54,404 nt of DNA from an uncultured Methylotenera sp. (GTDB lineage Bacteria > Pseudomonadota > Gammaproteobacteria > Burkholderiales > Methylophilaceae): NCBI RefSeq assembly GCF_946479685.1, contig NZ_CAMLGS010000015.1:1-54404 (forward strand), given 5' to 3'. Positions 46,531-54,404 of this stretch are shown here, one piece after another. The notes under the pieces were generated by a model that worked only from the letters and a program-made list of their open reading frames with translations, was not told the origin of the DNA and made no database searches. The first letter of the stretch is position 1. Each line of letters opens with the position of its first letter. A program made the position numbers and the translations under genes.

Positions 46531-47307
46531 TCACAGTCCTAGCGCTTTAGGTAGGTCTGCCACTGAGTCAATCACCAGATTCGGCCTAATTGCTGATGCT
46601 TCGGCGTAGTGCTGACGATACTTGCCGGTTTTGACCAGCACCCCAGTCATCCCGACTTGTTGCCCTCCTCCCACATCCACATCAATATCATCACCCACCA
46701 TCATGGCATCCGCAGCTGCTAGCCCTAAGTCATCGAGTGCAATTTTAAAAAAATCAGGTGCAGGCTTGCCTATGACCATGGCTTTTACGCCACTGGCGTA
46801 CTCCAAAGCATCAACAAAACCGCCAATATCCATTTGCAGTCCATGTTCGGTTTGCCAGAACTTGTTTTTATGGATGGTGATTAACTTTGCGCCTTGCATC
46901 AACGCGTTAAAAACATCATTAAGCAATGCGTAAGTCCAGGCATTACCGATATCCCCCACCACGATGTAGTCGGCGTTAGTTGCTGATTGCGGCAATGTAT
47001 CAAAGTCTTTTTTAACGTCATCAGCTAACAGTAAGCGACAGGTGGCATGGGGCTGCTGTTTTAAATACAGCAAAGTGGCTTGAGGGGCGCTGATAATCTC
47101 ACGGCTGGGGATAGAGAAACCTAATGCCGTAAGTTTGTTGTTTAAGGATGCTAACGACAAGGTGCTGGTGTTGGTCACAAAGCAACATGGCATACCGCTG
47201 GCTCGGATGCTATTTATTGCATCAATCGCCCCTGCAATAGGGTTGGCGCCAGTGTAAAGTACGCCATCTAAATCAAACAATATGCCTTTGGGTGCTTGTT
47301 TGTTCAT
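46531..47307 (-). CDS. HAD superfamily hydrolase (class IIA)
   Basis: The product of about 258 residues has motif I FDLDGVLYTG (nucleophile Asp and acid Asp), motif II FVTNTSTLS, then IGKPAPDFFK and motif III VGDDIDVDVGG, typical of HAD IIA phosphatases such as the LHPP and PLP phosphatase group. Substrate is unknown. Three in-frame starts exist: TTG 47325, ATG 47316 and ATG 47307. GGAGG is placed ten bases before the last and only two before the middle one, so the last is chosen. Confidence 0.88.
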   Translation of the reverse strand: MNKQAPKGILFDLDGVLYTGANPIAGAIDAINSIRASGMPCCFVTNTSTLSLASLNNKLTALGFSIPSREIISAPQATLLYLKQQPHATCRLLLADDVKKDFDTLPQSATNADYIVVGDIGNAWTYALLNDVFNALMQGAKLITIHKNKFWQTEHGLQMDIGGFVDALEYASGVKAMVIGKPAPDFFKIALDDLGLAAADAMMVGDDIDVDVGGGQQVGMTGVLVKTGKYRQHYAEASAIRPNLVIDSVADLPKALGL

Positions 47308-47489
47308 ATTTGGCATAGCCTCCAAACCAGGTGAGCAAATAATATTTTTAGTGTATGTAACAGTAAGAGCGCTTGGATACAGCTTAGTTTAAACCACATT
47401 GAATCCATATGGCAAACGGCTTGTAAGCTTAATGATTAGCACATGCAAGAGATGCTTGGGCTTGGCCTCAGTGGAGTGTATATTATGAG

Positions 47490-47546
47490 GCTTAAAGCGC
47501 AACTTGGTGGCGCCAGTGATTGAGCTGGCAAAGCTACGCTTTAAGC
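47490..47546. repeat. Inverted repeat between HAD and exported-protein genes
   Basis: GCTTAAAGCG (47490-47499) and CGCTTTAAGC (47537-47546) are perfect 10-base arms with 37 bases between. They lie just after the stop of the gene at 47566 on the minus strand. It may be part of a terminator or a regulator site. Confidence 0.4.
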
Positions 47547-47565
47547 GCTTGGGTGTGCCGATGAA

Positions 47566-47946
47566 TTAGCGATTGTTGAAGAAGGCAATATTCATTGCTT
47601 TATCATTTACAAAGGTAATTTCAGTTTCTTTATAAGTGCGTTTTGGGTCATATTTCACGATATTTTTGTAATACCACATTTCCACTTTAACTGGCTTAGA
47701 TTTGCTTTCATCTGCGCCTGCTTTAAGCATCACGGTATTGGCGCCAGTTGGCTTTACTGACATTTCTTTTTTGAACGGTGTGCCTAGTTTATCAGTGATG
47801 ACTTTTTTAGTTTTTCCGCTAAATGTACTTAAAAACTCATTTTCAGTATAAGTTTTTGGTGGAGCAGCATGCGTCACTGAAATTGAAGCCACTAAGAAAG
47901 AGGCTATTGCTACGGTTGTTAAGGCTTTCTTAAAACTAAATTGCAT
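47566..47946 (-). CDS. Exported SmpA/BamE-like small protein
   Basis: The 126-residue product has a signal peptide (cleavage after THA, about residue 27). KTKKVITDKLGTPFKKEM resembles the beta-strand/helix core of the SmpA/BamE family, and VEMWYYKNIVKYDPKRTYKETEITFVNDKAMNIAFF follows as strands. The likeness is weak, so no function is claimed. ATG 47946 with GGAGATAG upstream is preferred to a start four codons earlier. It is a single gene. Confidence 0.7.
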   Translation of the reverse strand: MQFSFKKALTTVAIASFLVASISVTHAAPPKTYTENEFLSTFSGKTKKVITDKLGTPFKKEMSVKPTGANTVMLKAGADESKSKPVKVEMWYYKNIVKYDPKRTYKETEITFVNDKAMNIAFFNNR

Positions 47947-48045
47947 ATCTATCTCCAAAATTAACGCTTTATTATCTCACTGATTTATCTCACTGTCCCG
48001 TGCATTAACAAACGATACACTGAGCAATTAGTTTACTGCTAAATT

Positions 48046-48810
48046 TTAATCCAACTTGATTCTTAATCCATCGTAGCCAACAAACACATTGGCCGGTAAC
48101 TGCGCACTCAGTGCGTTATATTCCAAATCATGCGTCATATGAATCAAATAGGTGGCTTTGGCCCCTATCTGACTAGCCAAGGCCAGGCTTTGTTCCAAGT
48201 TAATATGGGTGTAATGCGGCGTGATACGTAAGCAATCCAGCAGCAGCACATCCACATCGTTTAAAAGTGGCATGGAGCTCTCGGGTATTGCAGAGACGTC
48301 GGTCAGGTACACCAGGTTGCCAATCCGATAGCCGTATATATCGCTATAGCCATGCTTGATAGGAATAGGAGTAATGTCTTGCTCAAATAAGGTAAAGCTT
48401 GAAGTAACCGGGTTTACTTTTAAAATGGGTAAGTCCCAGAAGTTACCAGCCTCACGTAGTGTGTAGCCAAACTTATCGGCAATATGCTGCATTGCGTCTG
48501 GGCTGCCATATAGTGGAATCTGGCAACGCTGCCTTTGGCAATAGGCCCGCAAATCATCAATGCCGTGCAGGTGGTCAGCATGGGTATGCGTATAAAGCAC
48601 CGCATCCACGTTCATCAGCTCTTCTCTTAGTGCTTGCTGACGCAAGTCCGGACCAGTATCAATCAGGATAACCTTGCCATTATCTAGCGTAATCGCACTT
48701 GAACAGCGTGTTCTGTGATTGCGCTTATCGGTAGACACACATGTGCTGCATTGGCAACCTATCATCGGTGTGCCGGCACTTGAACCTACTCCTAACATTG
48801 TTAATTGCAT
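48046..48810 (-). CDS. Metallo-beta-lactamase fold hydrolase (PhnP-like)
   Basis: The 254-residue protein starts MQLTMLGVGSSAGTPMIGCQCSTC and has the metal site THTHADHLHG with further ligands LIDTGPDLR and IHMTHD. The N-terminal CxC...C group (GCQCSTC) is typical of PhnP-like cyclic phosphate phosphodiesterases, though no phn genes are nearby, so a more general phosphodiesterase is likely. It follows tatD by 62 bases. Confidence 0.88.
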   Translation of the reverse strand: MQLTMLGVGSSAGTPMIGCQCSTCVSTDKRNHRTRCSSAITLDNGKVILIDTGPDLRQQALREELMNVDAVLYTHTHADHLHGIDDLRAYCQRQRCQIPLYGSPDAMQHIADKFGYTLREAGNFWDLPILKVNPVTSSFTLFEQDITPIPIKHGYSDIYGYRIGNLVYLTDVSAIPESSMPLLNDVDVLLLDCLRITPHYTHINLEQSLALASQIGAKATYLIHMTHDLEYNALSAQLPANVFVGYDGLRIKLD

Positions 48811-48872
48811 TGACAGCCTTTGCCTGATGTTACTTTGATTAAATTCCGAATGACTTACGTGATACCAGCGTA

Positions 48873-49643
48873 TTAGCGCTTAGCGTGTTTAAACAATCTA
48901 AAGAAGTTGTCGGTAGTTGCTGCAGACAGTGCGTCAAAAGAAATGCCACGTAAATTTGCCACTTCTTCCGCTACATGCTTCACATAGCTAGGCTGATTTG
49001 TTTTGCCGCGATAAGGCGTTGGTGCCAAATATGGAGAATCGGTTTCCACTAAAATCCTATCTAGTGGTACATGCTTGGCTACTTCTTTAATGCTGTGCGC
49101 ATTCTTAAAAGTAATAATCCCAGAGAACGAAATGTAAAAGCCGAGAGCAATCGCTTCTAACGCGACATCCAAACTCTCGGTAAAACAATGCATGACACCG
49201 CCAACGAGTTGTGCATTCTCTTCACGCATGATGCGCAAGGTATCTTCAGGGGAGTTGCGGGTATGAATCACCAGTGGCTTGCCAGCAGCAATCGCGGCAC
49301 GAATATGGGTACGAAAACGCGTGCGCTGCCACTCCAAATCACCAGTCAGTCTAAAGTAGTCTAGCCCGGTTTCGCCAATTGCAATCACTTTGGGGTGATT
49401 GGCCAGATTAATCAGCTCTTCTACGGTAGGTTCCTGAATATCCTCATAATCAGGGTGCACTCCTACAGAGGCATAAAAGTTTTCATTTTCCTCAGCAAGC
49501 GCCAACACTTGAGGAAAGTCAGGCAAGGTGACAGAAATACATAGCGCATGGCTCACCTGATTATCCTGCATGGATTGTTTAATCGCAGGTAAATTGGCTA
49601 ATAGCTCTGGGAAATTAAGATGGCAATGGGAATCAACAAGCAT
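48873..49643 (-). CDS. tatD: TatD family metal-dependent DNase
   Basis: The 256-residue TIM-barrel hydrolase has the metal ligands in DSHCHLNF (start), GETGLDYF (Glu), VIHTRNSPEDT (His), GVMHCFTES (His) and VETDSPYLAP (Asp). TatD proteins are Mg-dependent nucleases. It follows pilZ by 24 bases, in the order known from Pseudomonas (tmk-holB-pilZ-tatD). Confidence 0.94.
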   Translation of the reverse strand: MLVDSHCHLNFPELLANLPAIKQSMQDNQVSHALCISVTLPDFPQVLALAEENENFYASVGVHPDYEDIQEPTVEELINLANHPKVIAIGETGLDYFRLTGDLEWQRTRFRTHIRAAIAAGKPLVIHTRNSPEDTLRIMREENAQLVGGVMHCFTESLDVALEAIALGFYISFSGIITFKNAHSIKEVAKHVPLDRILVETDSPYLAPTPYRGKTNQPSYVKHVAEEVANLRGISFDALSAATTDNFFRLFKHAKR

Positions 49644-49667
49644 GATGTTTTACTAAATGGTATTCGA

Positions 49668-50051
49668 CTAAATGGTATGGGTAGCACGTAATGATTTTAA
49701 CGCGTTACCTAGCAGACCTTCAATTTTGGTGCGCGCTTCTAAGCCACCGCTTTTTTCGTTAAATTGGACACCGATACCCTGCGGTTTGTTGCCTTGCGTG
49801 TTAGGCGTAATCCAAACCACATTGCCGACCACTTTTAACTTCACTGGGTCATCAATCAGGCTAAGCAGCATAAATACTTCCTCCCCCATTTGAAATGATT
49901 TTGTCGTAGGGATAAATAAACCACCGCCTACTAAAAACGGCATGTATGCCGCATAGAGCGCTGCTTTTTCCTTGATTGCCAGAGACAGTACGCCTGGCTT
50001 GGGTGCAATGGTGTTCGGGGATTTAATTTCGTCTTGTGTCTCTTCGGCCAT
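49668..50051 (-). CDS. pilZ: PilZ domain protein (type IV pilus PilZ)
   Basis: The 127-residue protein has the PilZ fold pattern with YMPFLVGGGLFIPT, FQMGEEVFMLLSLIDDPVKLKVVGNVVWITP and GIGVQF. It lacks the usual RxxxR and (D/N)xSxxG pair needed to bind cyclic di-GMP, as in PilZ itself, which works in type IV pilus assembly with PilB and FimX. It lies between holB and tatD, 183 bases after holB. Confidence 0.9.
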   Translation of the reverse strand: MAEETQDEIKSPNTIAPKPGVLSLAIKEKAALYAAYMPFLVGGGLFIPTTKSFQMGEEVFMLLSLIDDPVKLKVVGNVVWITPNTQGNKPQGIGVQFNEKSGGLEARTKIEGLLGNALKSLRATHTI

Positions 50052-50234
50052 AATTAAACTCTATAGTGGATCTACTTAAATTTGTTTCTGTTTAGGTAAC
50101 AAACAATGTCGAAATTAAATTACTAAAATTTACCGCGCTTACCGTAATTAAAACCTTGGTAATGCAAACTTAAGTAATGCGAAAAAACAGCGCATTAAAC
50201 ATTACGTTGCACTAAAAATTTATGCATTAAAAAT

Positions 50235-51263
50235 CTACGCATTAAAGATCTTAGTGTAATCAAGCAATAAGCCCTCCATCTGCAGATCGTGATTTAGCGG
50301 ATGTGAAGCCAGTTTTCTTAACTCGTTCAGTTTTTTATGCATCTCAAATAAGCGACTTAAGTTTACTCTGTCAGCCAGCGCTTGCAAAGCATTGACGTGT
50401 TGTAAGTGGTAACGAGCCTGCTGCCCTAACTTGATGGCTACCATATCATAAATCCATTTCTGAATAGTCACCACGCCGGCTTCTGCTGAGTTGGCAATTA
50501 ACAGAGGGGCAAGTACATAGGGCTCTAACTTGGTTCCAAGCGCTAAGTGGCGCCAGATTTCAGACAGTTGCTCAAACTGTATTTGTTCTGCAAATACCTT
50601 AATTGGCGAGCCTTCCAAGTAGGCTAGCTGTTGTTTGGCATTTTTAACCCCCTGCTGCTCCAGCCAAGCAAGTGCTTGTGGCTCAGTCGGTACCGGCATA
50701 TTGATTTTTTGGCAGCGGCTAATGATAGTTGGCAGCAAACGCTGTAATTGGTGCGCAACCAAAATGAAAATCACCCCTGGCGCTGGTTCTTCCAGCATTT
50801 TGAGCAATGCGTTGGCAGACGCGATATTCAAGGTTTCTGCCGGATGCAGCAAGACGATACGCACCCCGCTGCTTTGGTGGCTGGATAAACTTAAGAAGTC
50901 ACTTAAGTCACGAATCTGCGCGACAGATATCTGGGTTTTTTTCTTGGTTTTCTTGCTGGGCGCAGCATCCTCAGGCTCTGCCTCCTGTTCCGGGCTTAGT
51001 AAACGAAAATCGGGGTGACTTTCATCATTAAACCAGTTGCAGCTTGGGCATGTTTTACATGCGCCTCCATTGGGCGCTCTGTTTAAACATAGTAACGATT
51101 GGCTAAAATTACGCGCAAAATCGTATTTGCCAATCCCTGCCCTGCCGTGTAGCAAGATCGCATGCGGCAAGCGTTGGCCACCCTGTGCTAAACGCTGCCA
51201 TATCTGGGTTTGCCATGGATAAATACATGGGTAAATATCTGTAACATTGCTCATATCAGTCAC
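50235..51263 (-). CDS. holB: DNA polymerase III delta' subunit HolB
   Basis: The 342-residue clamp-loader subunit has the P-loop relic LLHGRAGIGKYDFA, the zinc-binding CKTCPSCNWF, and VLLHPAETLNIASANALLKMLEEP, all typical of delta'. A Lys-rich insert around residue 105 (PSKKTKKKTQ) is unusual. The start overlaps tmk by four bases. Short GCATTAAA repeats follow the stop. Confidence 0.94.
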   Translation of the reverse strand: MTDMSNVTDIYPCIYPWQTQIWQRLAQGGQRLPHAILLHGRAGIGKYDFARNFSQSLLCLNRAPNGGACKTCPSCNWFNDESHPDFRLLSPEQEAEPEDAAPSKKTKKKTQISVAQIRDLSDFLSLSSHQSSGVRIVLLHPAETLNIASANALLKMLEEPAPGVIFILVAHQLQRLLPTIISRCQKINMPVPTEPQALAWLEQQGVKNAKQQLAYLEGSPIKVFAEQIQFEQLSEIWRHLALGTKLEPYVLAPLLIANSAEAGVVTIQKWIYDMVAIKLGQQARYHLQHVNALQALADRVNLSRLFEMHKKLNELRKLASHPLNHDLQMEGLLLDYTKIFNA

Positions 51264-51865
51264 AGCGATGCTATCGCCTGCGCCACAGACTGGGCAACTT
51301 CATCTAAAGGTCGGTTGCTATCAATCACTTTGAACCTTGTCGGGTTTTGCTGTGCACGTTGCAAATAGGCGTTGCGAATACGGGTAAAGAACTCAGCGGA
51401 TTCTCTTTCAAATTTATCTGGGGTACGTGCAGCTGATAAACGCTGCATGCTAACTTCAACCGGTACATCAAACAGCAAGGTTAAATCTGGCTGCAGGCTT
51501 TCTTGCACCCATAATTCCAGTTGCTCTATTTTGGATGCCAATACGCCTTTAGCACCGCATTGGTAGGCATAGGTTGCATCGGTAAAGCGATCTGACAGTA
51601 CATAAGCACCACGTGCCAATGCAGGCGCAATCACATTGGCAATATGCTCACGTCTCGCGGCGAACATGAGCAGTGTTTCGGTTTCAGGATGCATGGCTTC
51701 ATGTAGCAGCAATTCGCGCAAGCGTTCGCCTAACTCAGTGCCGCCTGGTTCACGTGTGGAAACTACCTCCACGCCACGAGCGCTCAGCGCTTTAATGATA
51801 TCAGTGATGTGCGTGCTTTTGCCCGCGCCATCCATGCCTTCTAAGGTAATAAACTTGGCTGTCAT
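51260..51865 (-). CDS. tmk: Thymidylate kinase
   Basis: The 201-residue enzyme phosphorylates dTMP to dTDP. The P loop is EGMDGAGKST, TREPGGTELGE is the dTMP-binding motif, and DRFTDATYAYQ is the DRY-type motif. The lid region is SAARTPDKFERE. It lies four bases after mltG and overlaps holB by four. Confidence 0.97.
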   Translation of the reverse strand: MTAKFITLEGMDGAGKSTHITDIIKALSARGVEVVSTREPGGTELGERLRELLLHEAMHPETETLLMFAARREHIANVIAPALARGAYVLSDRFTDATYAYQCGAKGVLASKIEQLELWVQESLQPDLTLLFDVPVEVSMQRLSAARTPDKFERESAEFFTRIRNAYLQRAQQNPTRFKVIDSNRPLDEVAQSVAQAIASL

Positions 51866-51869
51866 ATTG

Positions 51870-52865
51870 TTATTTCTTCAACTGATAACGTACTACTGCA
51901 CGGTTATGTTCATTTAAATTATTTGAGAACTCATGGCTACCATCGCCCTTGCCAACAAAATACAGCGCTTTAGTCTCGGCTGGATGCAGCGCTGCCTCAA
52001 TGGAAGCCATGCCTGGCATGGCAATAGGCGTTGGCGGCAACCCGCCTCTGGTGTAGGTGTTATACGGCGTATCGGTGAGCAAGTCTTTTTTGCGGATATT
52101 GCCGTCGTACTTTACTCCCATGCCATAAATAACGGTTGGGTCTGTTTGCAGGCGCATGCCAAAGCGCATTCTATTGATAAACACACCGGCAATCATTGGA
52201 CGTTCACTCGGCTTGCCAGTTTCTTTTTCTACGATGGAGGCCATAATCAGGGCTTCATAGCTGTCTTTGTAGGGTAAATTAGGGTCGCGCGTTTGCCATG
52301 CCTTATTGAGTTTGGCTTGCATTGAGTCGTAGCTGATTTTTAGCAGCGCGATATCAGGCGTGTGGCGATTAAAATAAAACGTATCTGGGAAAAACAGACC
52401 CTCAGGCGTTGTGTATTTAGACCCTAATAATTGCATAATTTCACCATCAGATAAGGCCGTAGTGGTTTGTTTGACAGCATCGTTCTTTGCCAGTTTTTCA
52501 CGCATTTGCGCAAAAGTGCGACCCTCAATAAACGTCACACTGCCTTGCGTCGCCTTGCCATAATTAAGCGAAAGCAATAACTGATAAGGGGATACATTTT
52601 TGTTTAAAGTGTAACTGCCAGCCTGTAGGTATTGCTCTTTGTTTAACAGCTTGGCGAGCAAGATAAAGCGCCACGGCTCACGTAGCACACCTTGTGTAAC
52701 CAATTGATTGGCAATACTGCGCAGCCCGCTATTCGGGGCAATGATTATTTCCTGACTACTAGGCTGTAATCTAAGCGGAGAAATGGCGTAATAGCCAAGC
52801 CAGGCAGCTAATAACACAAGGGAGACTAGGCTGATAAACAGCCATCTTTTAATACGTTTAACCAT
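51870..52865 (-). CDS. mltG: Endolytic murein transglycosylase MltG
   Basis: The 331-residue protein has an N-terminal membrane helix (about 8-28), a LysM-like region and the YceG catalytic domain with SIVEKETGKPSERPMIAGVFINRM, which holds the catalytic Glu. MltG cuts nascent glycan strands. It overlaps pabC by eight bases. Confidence 0.95.
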   Translation of the reverse strand: MVKRIKRWLFISLVSLVLLAAWLGYYAISPLRLQPSSQEIIIAPNSGLRSIANQLVTQGVLREPWRFILLAKLLNKEQYLQAGSYTLNKNVSPYQLLLSLNYGKATQGSVTFIEGRTFAQMREKLAKNDAVKQTTTALSDGEIMQLLGSKYTTPEGLFFPDTFYFNRHTPDIALLKISYDSMQAKLNKAWQTRDPNLPYKDSYEALIMASIVEKETGKPSERPMIAGVFINRMRFGMRLQTDPTVIYGMGVKYDGNIRKKDLLTDTPYNTYTRGGLPPTPIAMPGMASIEAALHPAETKALYFVGKGDGSHEFSNNLNEHNRAVVRYQLKK

Positions 52866-53694
52866 TAGTCAGTATGTTTCTTATTGTGGAAGCCAGCGTT
52901 TGTTGCTCCCATGTGTGATCGCCTATGGCCGTTACCTGAAATACGCCATATAAACTATTACAAATAATCACCTCATCCGCACTTAACAGCTCAGGCAATG
53001 ATAGTGTCGCGACGTGCACAGTTAAGCCAAGTATGGCTTCTAAACCGAGTATGCGCTGCCTGGTAATACCTGCTACCCCGCATTGGCTTAAATCTGGGGT
53101 GTATAGCTTCTTCCCCACGCGTGCAAAGATATTGCTCATAGTGCATTCAATTACGTTGCCATGTTGGTCGAGCATCAGCCCGTCAAATACGGACTCATCT
53201 CGCCACTCCATACGCGCCAGTATGTTTTCAAGGCGGTTTAGGTGTTTAATGCCGGCAAGCTTAGGTTGTAATGCCAAACGGGTGTCACATAGATGCAAGC
53301 GTACGCCTTGCGTGTAATGCGTATCGGCATAACTAGGCATGGCTGATTTAATTAACACTCGGCTGGGAATAGTCACTGCTGGTGGCGCATAACCACGCTC
53401 GCCCTCGCCTCTGGTGATAATGACTTTCACCACTTGCACTTGCCCGTCGTCAAACTCGCTAATTGGGAACAGTAGTTGAATATCGCTCATTAACAGCTCT
53501 GCGCTCGGGCAAACGATGCCTATCGCAGCGCAGTCTGCTACTAATTTCTGGTAATGAAAAGGCCAACTGATGGGCTGGCCATCTTTAATTTTCATGGTGC
53601 GGAACACACCATCGCCGTAGGTAAAACCACGGTCTAAGGCGGAAATGGTGAGATCAAAACTGCCATTGATTAAAGATGTATGATGAGATGCCAT
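52858..53694 (-). CDS. pabC: Aminodeoxychorismate lyase PabC
   Basis: The 278-residue class IV PLP enzyme makes p-aminobenzoate for folate. DRGFTYGDGVFRTMK is the family start, the PLP Lys is in AGIKHLNRLENILA, and GNVIECTMSNIFA closes the site. Neighbours fabF upstream and mltG downstream give the classic fabF-pabC-mltG-tmk-holB order. A terminator separates it from fabF. Confidence 0.93.
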   Translation of the reverse strand: MASHHTSLINGSFDLTISALDRGFTYGDGVFRTMKIKDGQPISWPFHYQKLVADCAAIGIVCPSAELLMSDIQLLFPISEFDDGQVQVVKVIITRGEGERGYAPPAVTIPSRVLIKSAMPSYADTHYTQGVRLHLCDTRLALQPKLAGIKHLNRLENILARMEWRDESVFDGLMLDQHGNVIECTMSNIFARVGKKLYTPDLSQCGVAGITRQRILGLEAILGLTVHVATLSLPELLSADEVIICNSLYGVFQVTAIGDHTWEQQTLASTIRNILTNG

Positions 53695-53748
53695 AAGGCG
53701 TAATTAAACCATACACACCATAAATACACTACCAAAAATGGCTAATAA

Positions 53749-53780
53749 AAAGCCCGCTATTGACTACCAATGCGGGCTTT
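53749..53780 (-). terminator. Intrinsic terminator of fabF
   Basis: AAAGCCCGC (53749-53757) and GCGGGCTTT (53772-53780) are perfect 9-base arms. On the minus strand the stem is followed by TTTATT. It lies 24 bases after the fabF stop and before pabC. Confidence 0.92.
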
Positions 53781-53803
53781 AAACACTGCAATTAAATTGC
53801 TAG

Positions 53804-54404
53804 TTAAACTTTTTTAAACACCAAACTGCCGTTAGTACCGCCAAAACCAAAGTTGTTTTTCAGTGCGTACTCAATTTTCATATCACGTGCAGTATTTGCA
53901 CAGTAATCCAAATCACACTCAGGATCTTGATTGAAAATGTTAATGGTCGGTGGTGAAACTTGGTTGTGAATTGCTAACACGGTAAACACAGATTCCAAAC
54001 CGCCTGCGCCGCCAAGTAAGTGACCGGTCATTGATTTGGTTGAGTTAACCACTAATTTATAAGCGTGCTCACCAAATGCCGCTTTAATTGCGTTGGTTTC
54101 ATTGGTGTCACCCAGCGGTGTTGATGTACCGTGCGCATTAACGTACTGCACTGCATCTGGGTTAATGCCAGCGTTTTGCATTGCATTACGCATAGAGCGG
54201 CGTGGGCCATCCATGTTTGGTGCGGTCATGTGGTACGCGTCAGCACTCATACCGTAACCACTTAGTTCAGCATAAATTTTCGCACCGCGTTTTTTCGCGT
54301 GCTCGTACTCTTCCAGCACCATCACGCCAGCACCTTCACCGATAACAAAGCCATCACGGTCTTTATCCCATGGGCGGCTTGCAGTTGCCGGGTCGTCATT
54401 ACGG
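53804..54404 (-). CDS. fabF: 3-oxoacyl-ACP synthase II FabF, N-terminal part outside window
   Basis: The frame stays open to the window edge, so about 199 C-terminal residues are present. [27 protein letters not shown], then [15 protein letters not shown] with the first active-site His, and [13 protein letters not shown] with the second His, are the KAS II signature. It ends in [17 protein letters not shown]. The catalytic Cys lies outside the window. FabF elongates fatty acids with ACP, probably encoded just beyond the edge. Confidence 0.97.
   Translation of the reverse strand, partial: RNDDPATASRPWDKDRDGFVIGEGAGVMVLEEYEHAKKRGAKIYAELSGYGMSADAYHMTAPNMDGPRRSMRNAMQNAGINPDAVQYVNAHGTSTPLGDTNETNAIKAAFGEHAYKLVVNSTKSMTGHLLGGAGGLESVFTVLAIHNQVSPPTINIFNQDPECDLDYCANTARDMKIEYALKNNFGFGGTNGSLVFKKV

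Noticed and set aside
49668..50051. Considered PilZ as a cyclic di-GMP receptor tied to the cyclases at 14436-18372.
   Set aside because: The binding motifs RxxxR and (D/N)xSxxG are absent, as expected for the pilus-assembly PilZ, so no such link is claimed.
50191..50250. Short GCATTAAA repeats around the holB stop codon.
   Set aside because: The copies are short, AT-rich and irregularly spaced. They look like drifted sequence rather than an array or a site.

Overview
The window looks like chromosomal DNA of a methylotrophic betaproteobacterium, most likely of the family Methylophilaceae (Methylotenera or Methylophilus type). The reasons are gene content and order: smc-zipA-ligA-cysQ, msrPQ, a complete mxaRSACKL set (methanol dehydrogenase maturation factors), a suf operon with a NifU-type scaffold, and the pabC-mltG-tmk-holB-pilZ-tatD block next to fabF. 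No sequence search was possible, so the assignment is inference. Base composition is moderate and AT-rich in the gaps. I saw no CRISPR array, prophage or intact insertion sequence.

Layout. 1-205: two minus-strand tRNAs (Glu, cut by the window edge, and Ala). 366-8906: queF divergent from smc, zipA, ligA and cysQ. 8942-12309: a TPR protein, the msrPQ periplasmic methionine sulfoxide reductase system and a DoxX protein whose ribosome binding site lies in a hairpin. 12362-18372: a signalling island with a DUF3034 protein divergent from a lipoprotein-like truncated haemoglobin, a periplasmic cupredoxin and a membrane GGDEF-EAL protein, followed by a separate PAS-GGDEF-GAF diguanylate cyclase. 18411-22890: an accessory region with a GlxA-type regulator, an SDR oxidoreductase, a TetR regulator with operator-like palindromes, two small reading frames (49 and 40 codons) and a four-helix membrane protein. 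23100-28407: mxaRSACKL on the minus strand, divergent from an unrecognised membrane protein and a TetR regulator. 30172-38609: HU, a DedA-rhodanese fusion, an MFS pump, a pirin, two YceI proteins with cytochrome b561, a LysR regulator, a DUF5710-like protein, rdgC and a small DUF1653-like protein. 38726-46169: a Yip1 protein and the suf operon (sufB, C, D, S, U, T and a Rieske ferredoxin), divergent from a pterin carbinolamine dehydratase. 46255-54404: small conserved proteins, hydrolases and the DNA replication/cell envelope/fatty acid block.

How the parts work together. The mxa genes encode an AAA+ ATPase, a DUF58 protein, two vWA proteins and helpers that are known to activate periplasmic methanol dehydrogenase, but no dehydrogenase gene is in the window. 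A 16-base palindromic motif occurs upstream of mxaR and again upstream of the four-helix membrane protein, which suggests one regulator for both. Three related AT-rich palindromes surround the other TetR gene, and one of them overlaps a candidate promoter of the 49-codon frame. The haemoglobin, cupredoxin and GGDEF-EAL genes form a compact unit that may link a periplasmic copper or gas signal to cyclic di-GMP turnover. This is the best candidate here for an undescribed system.
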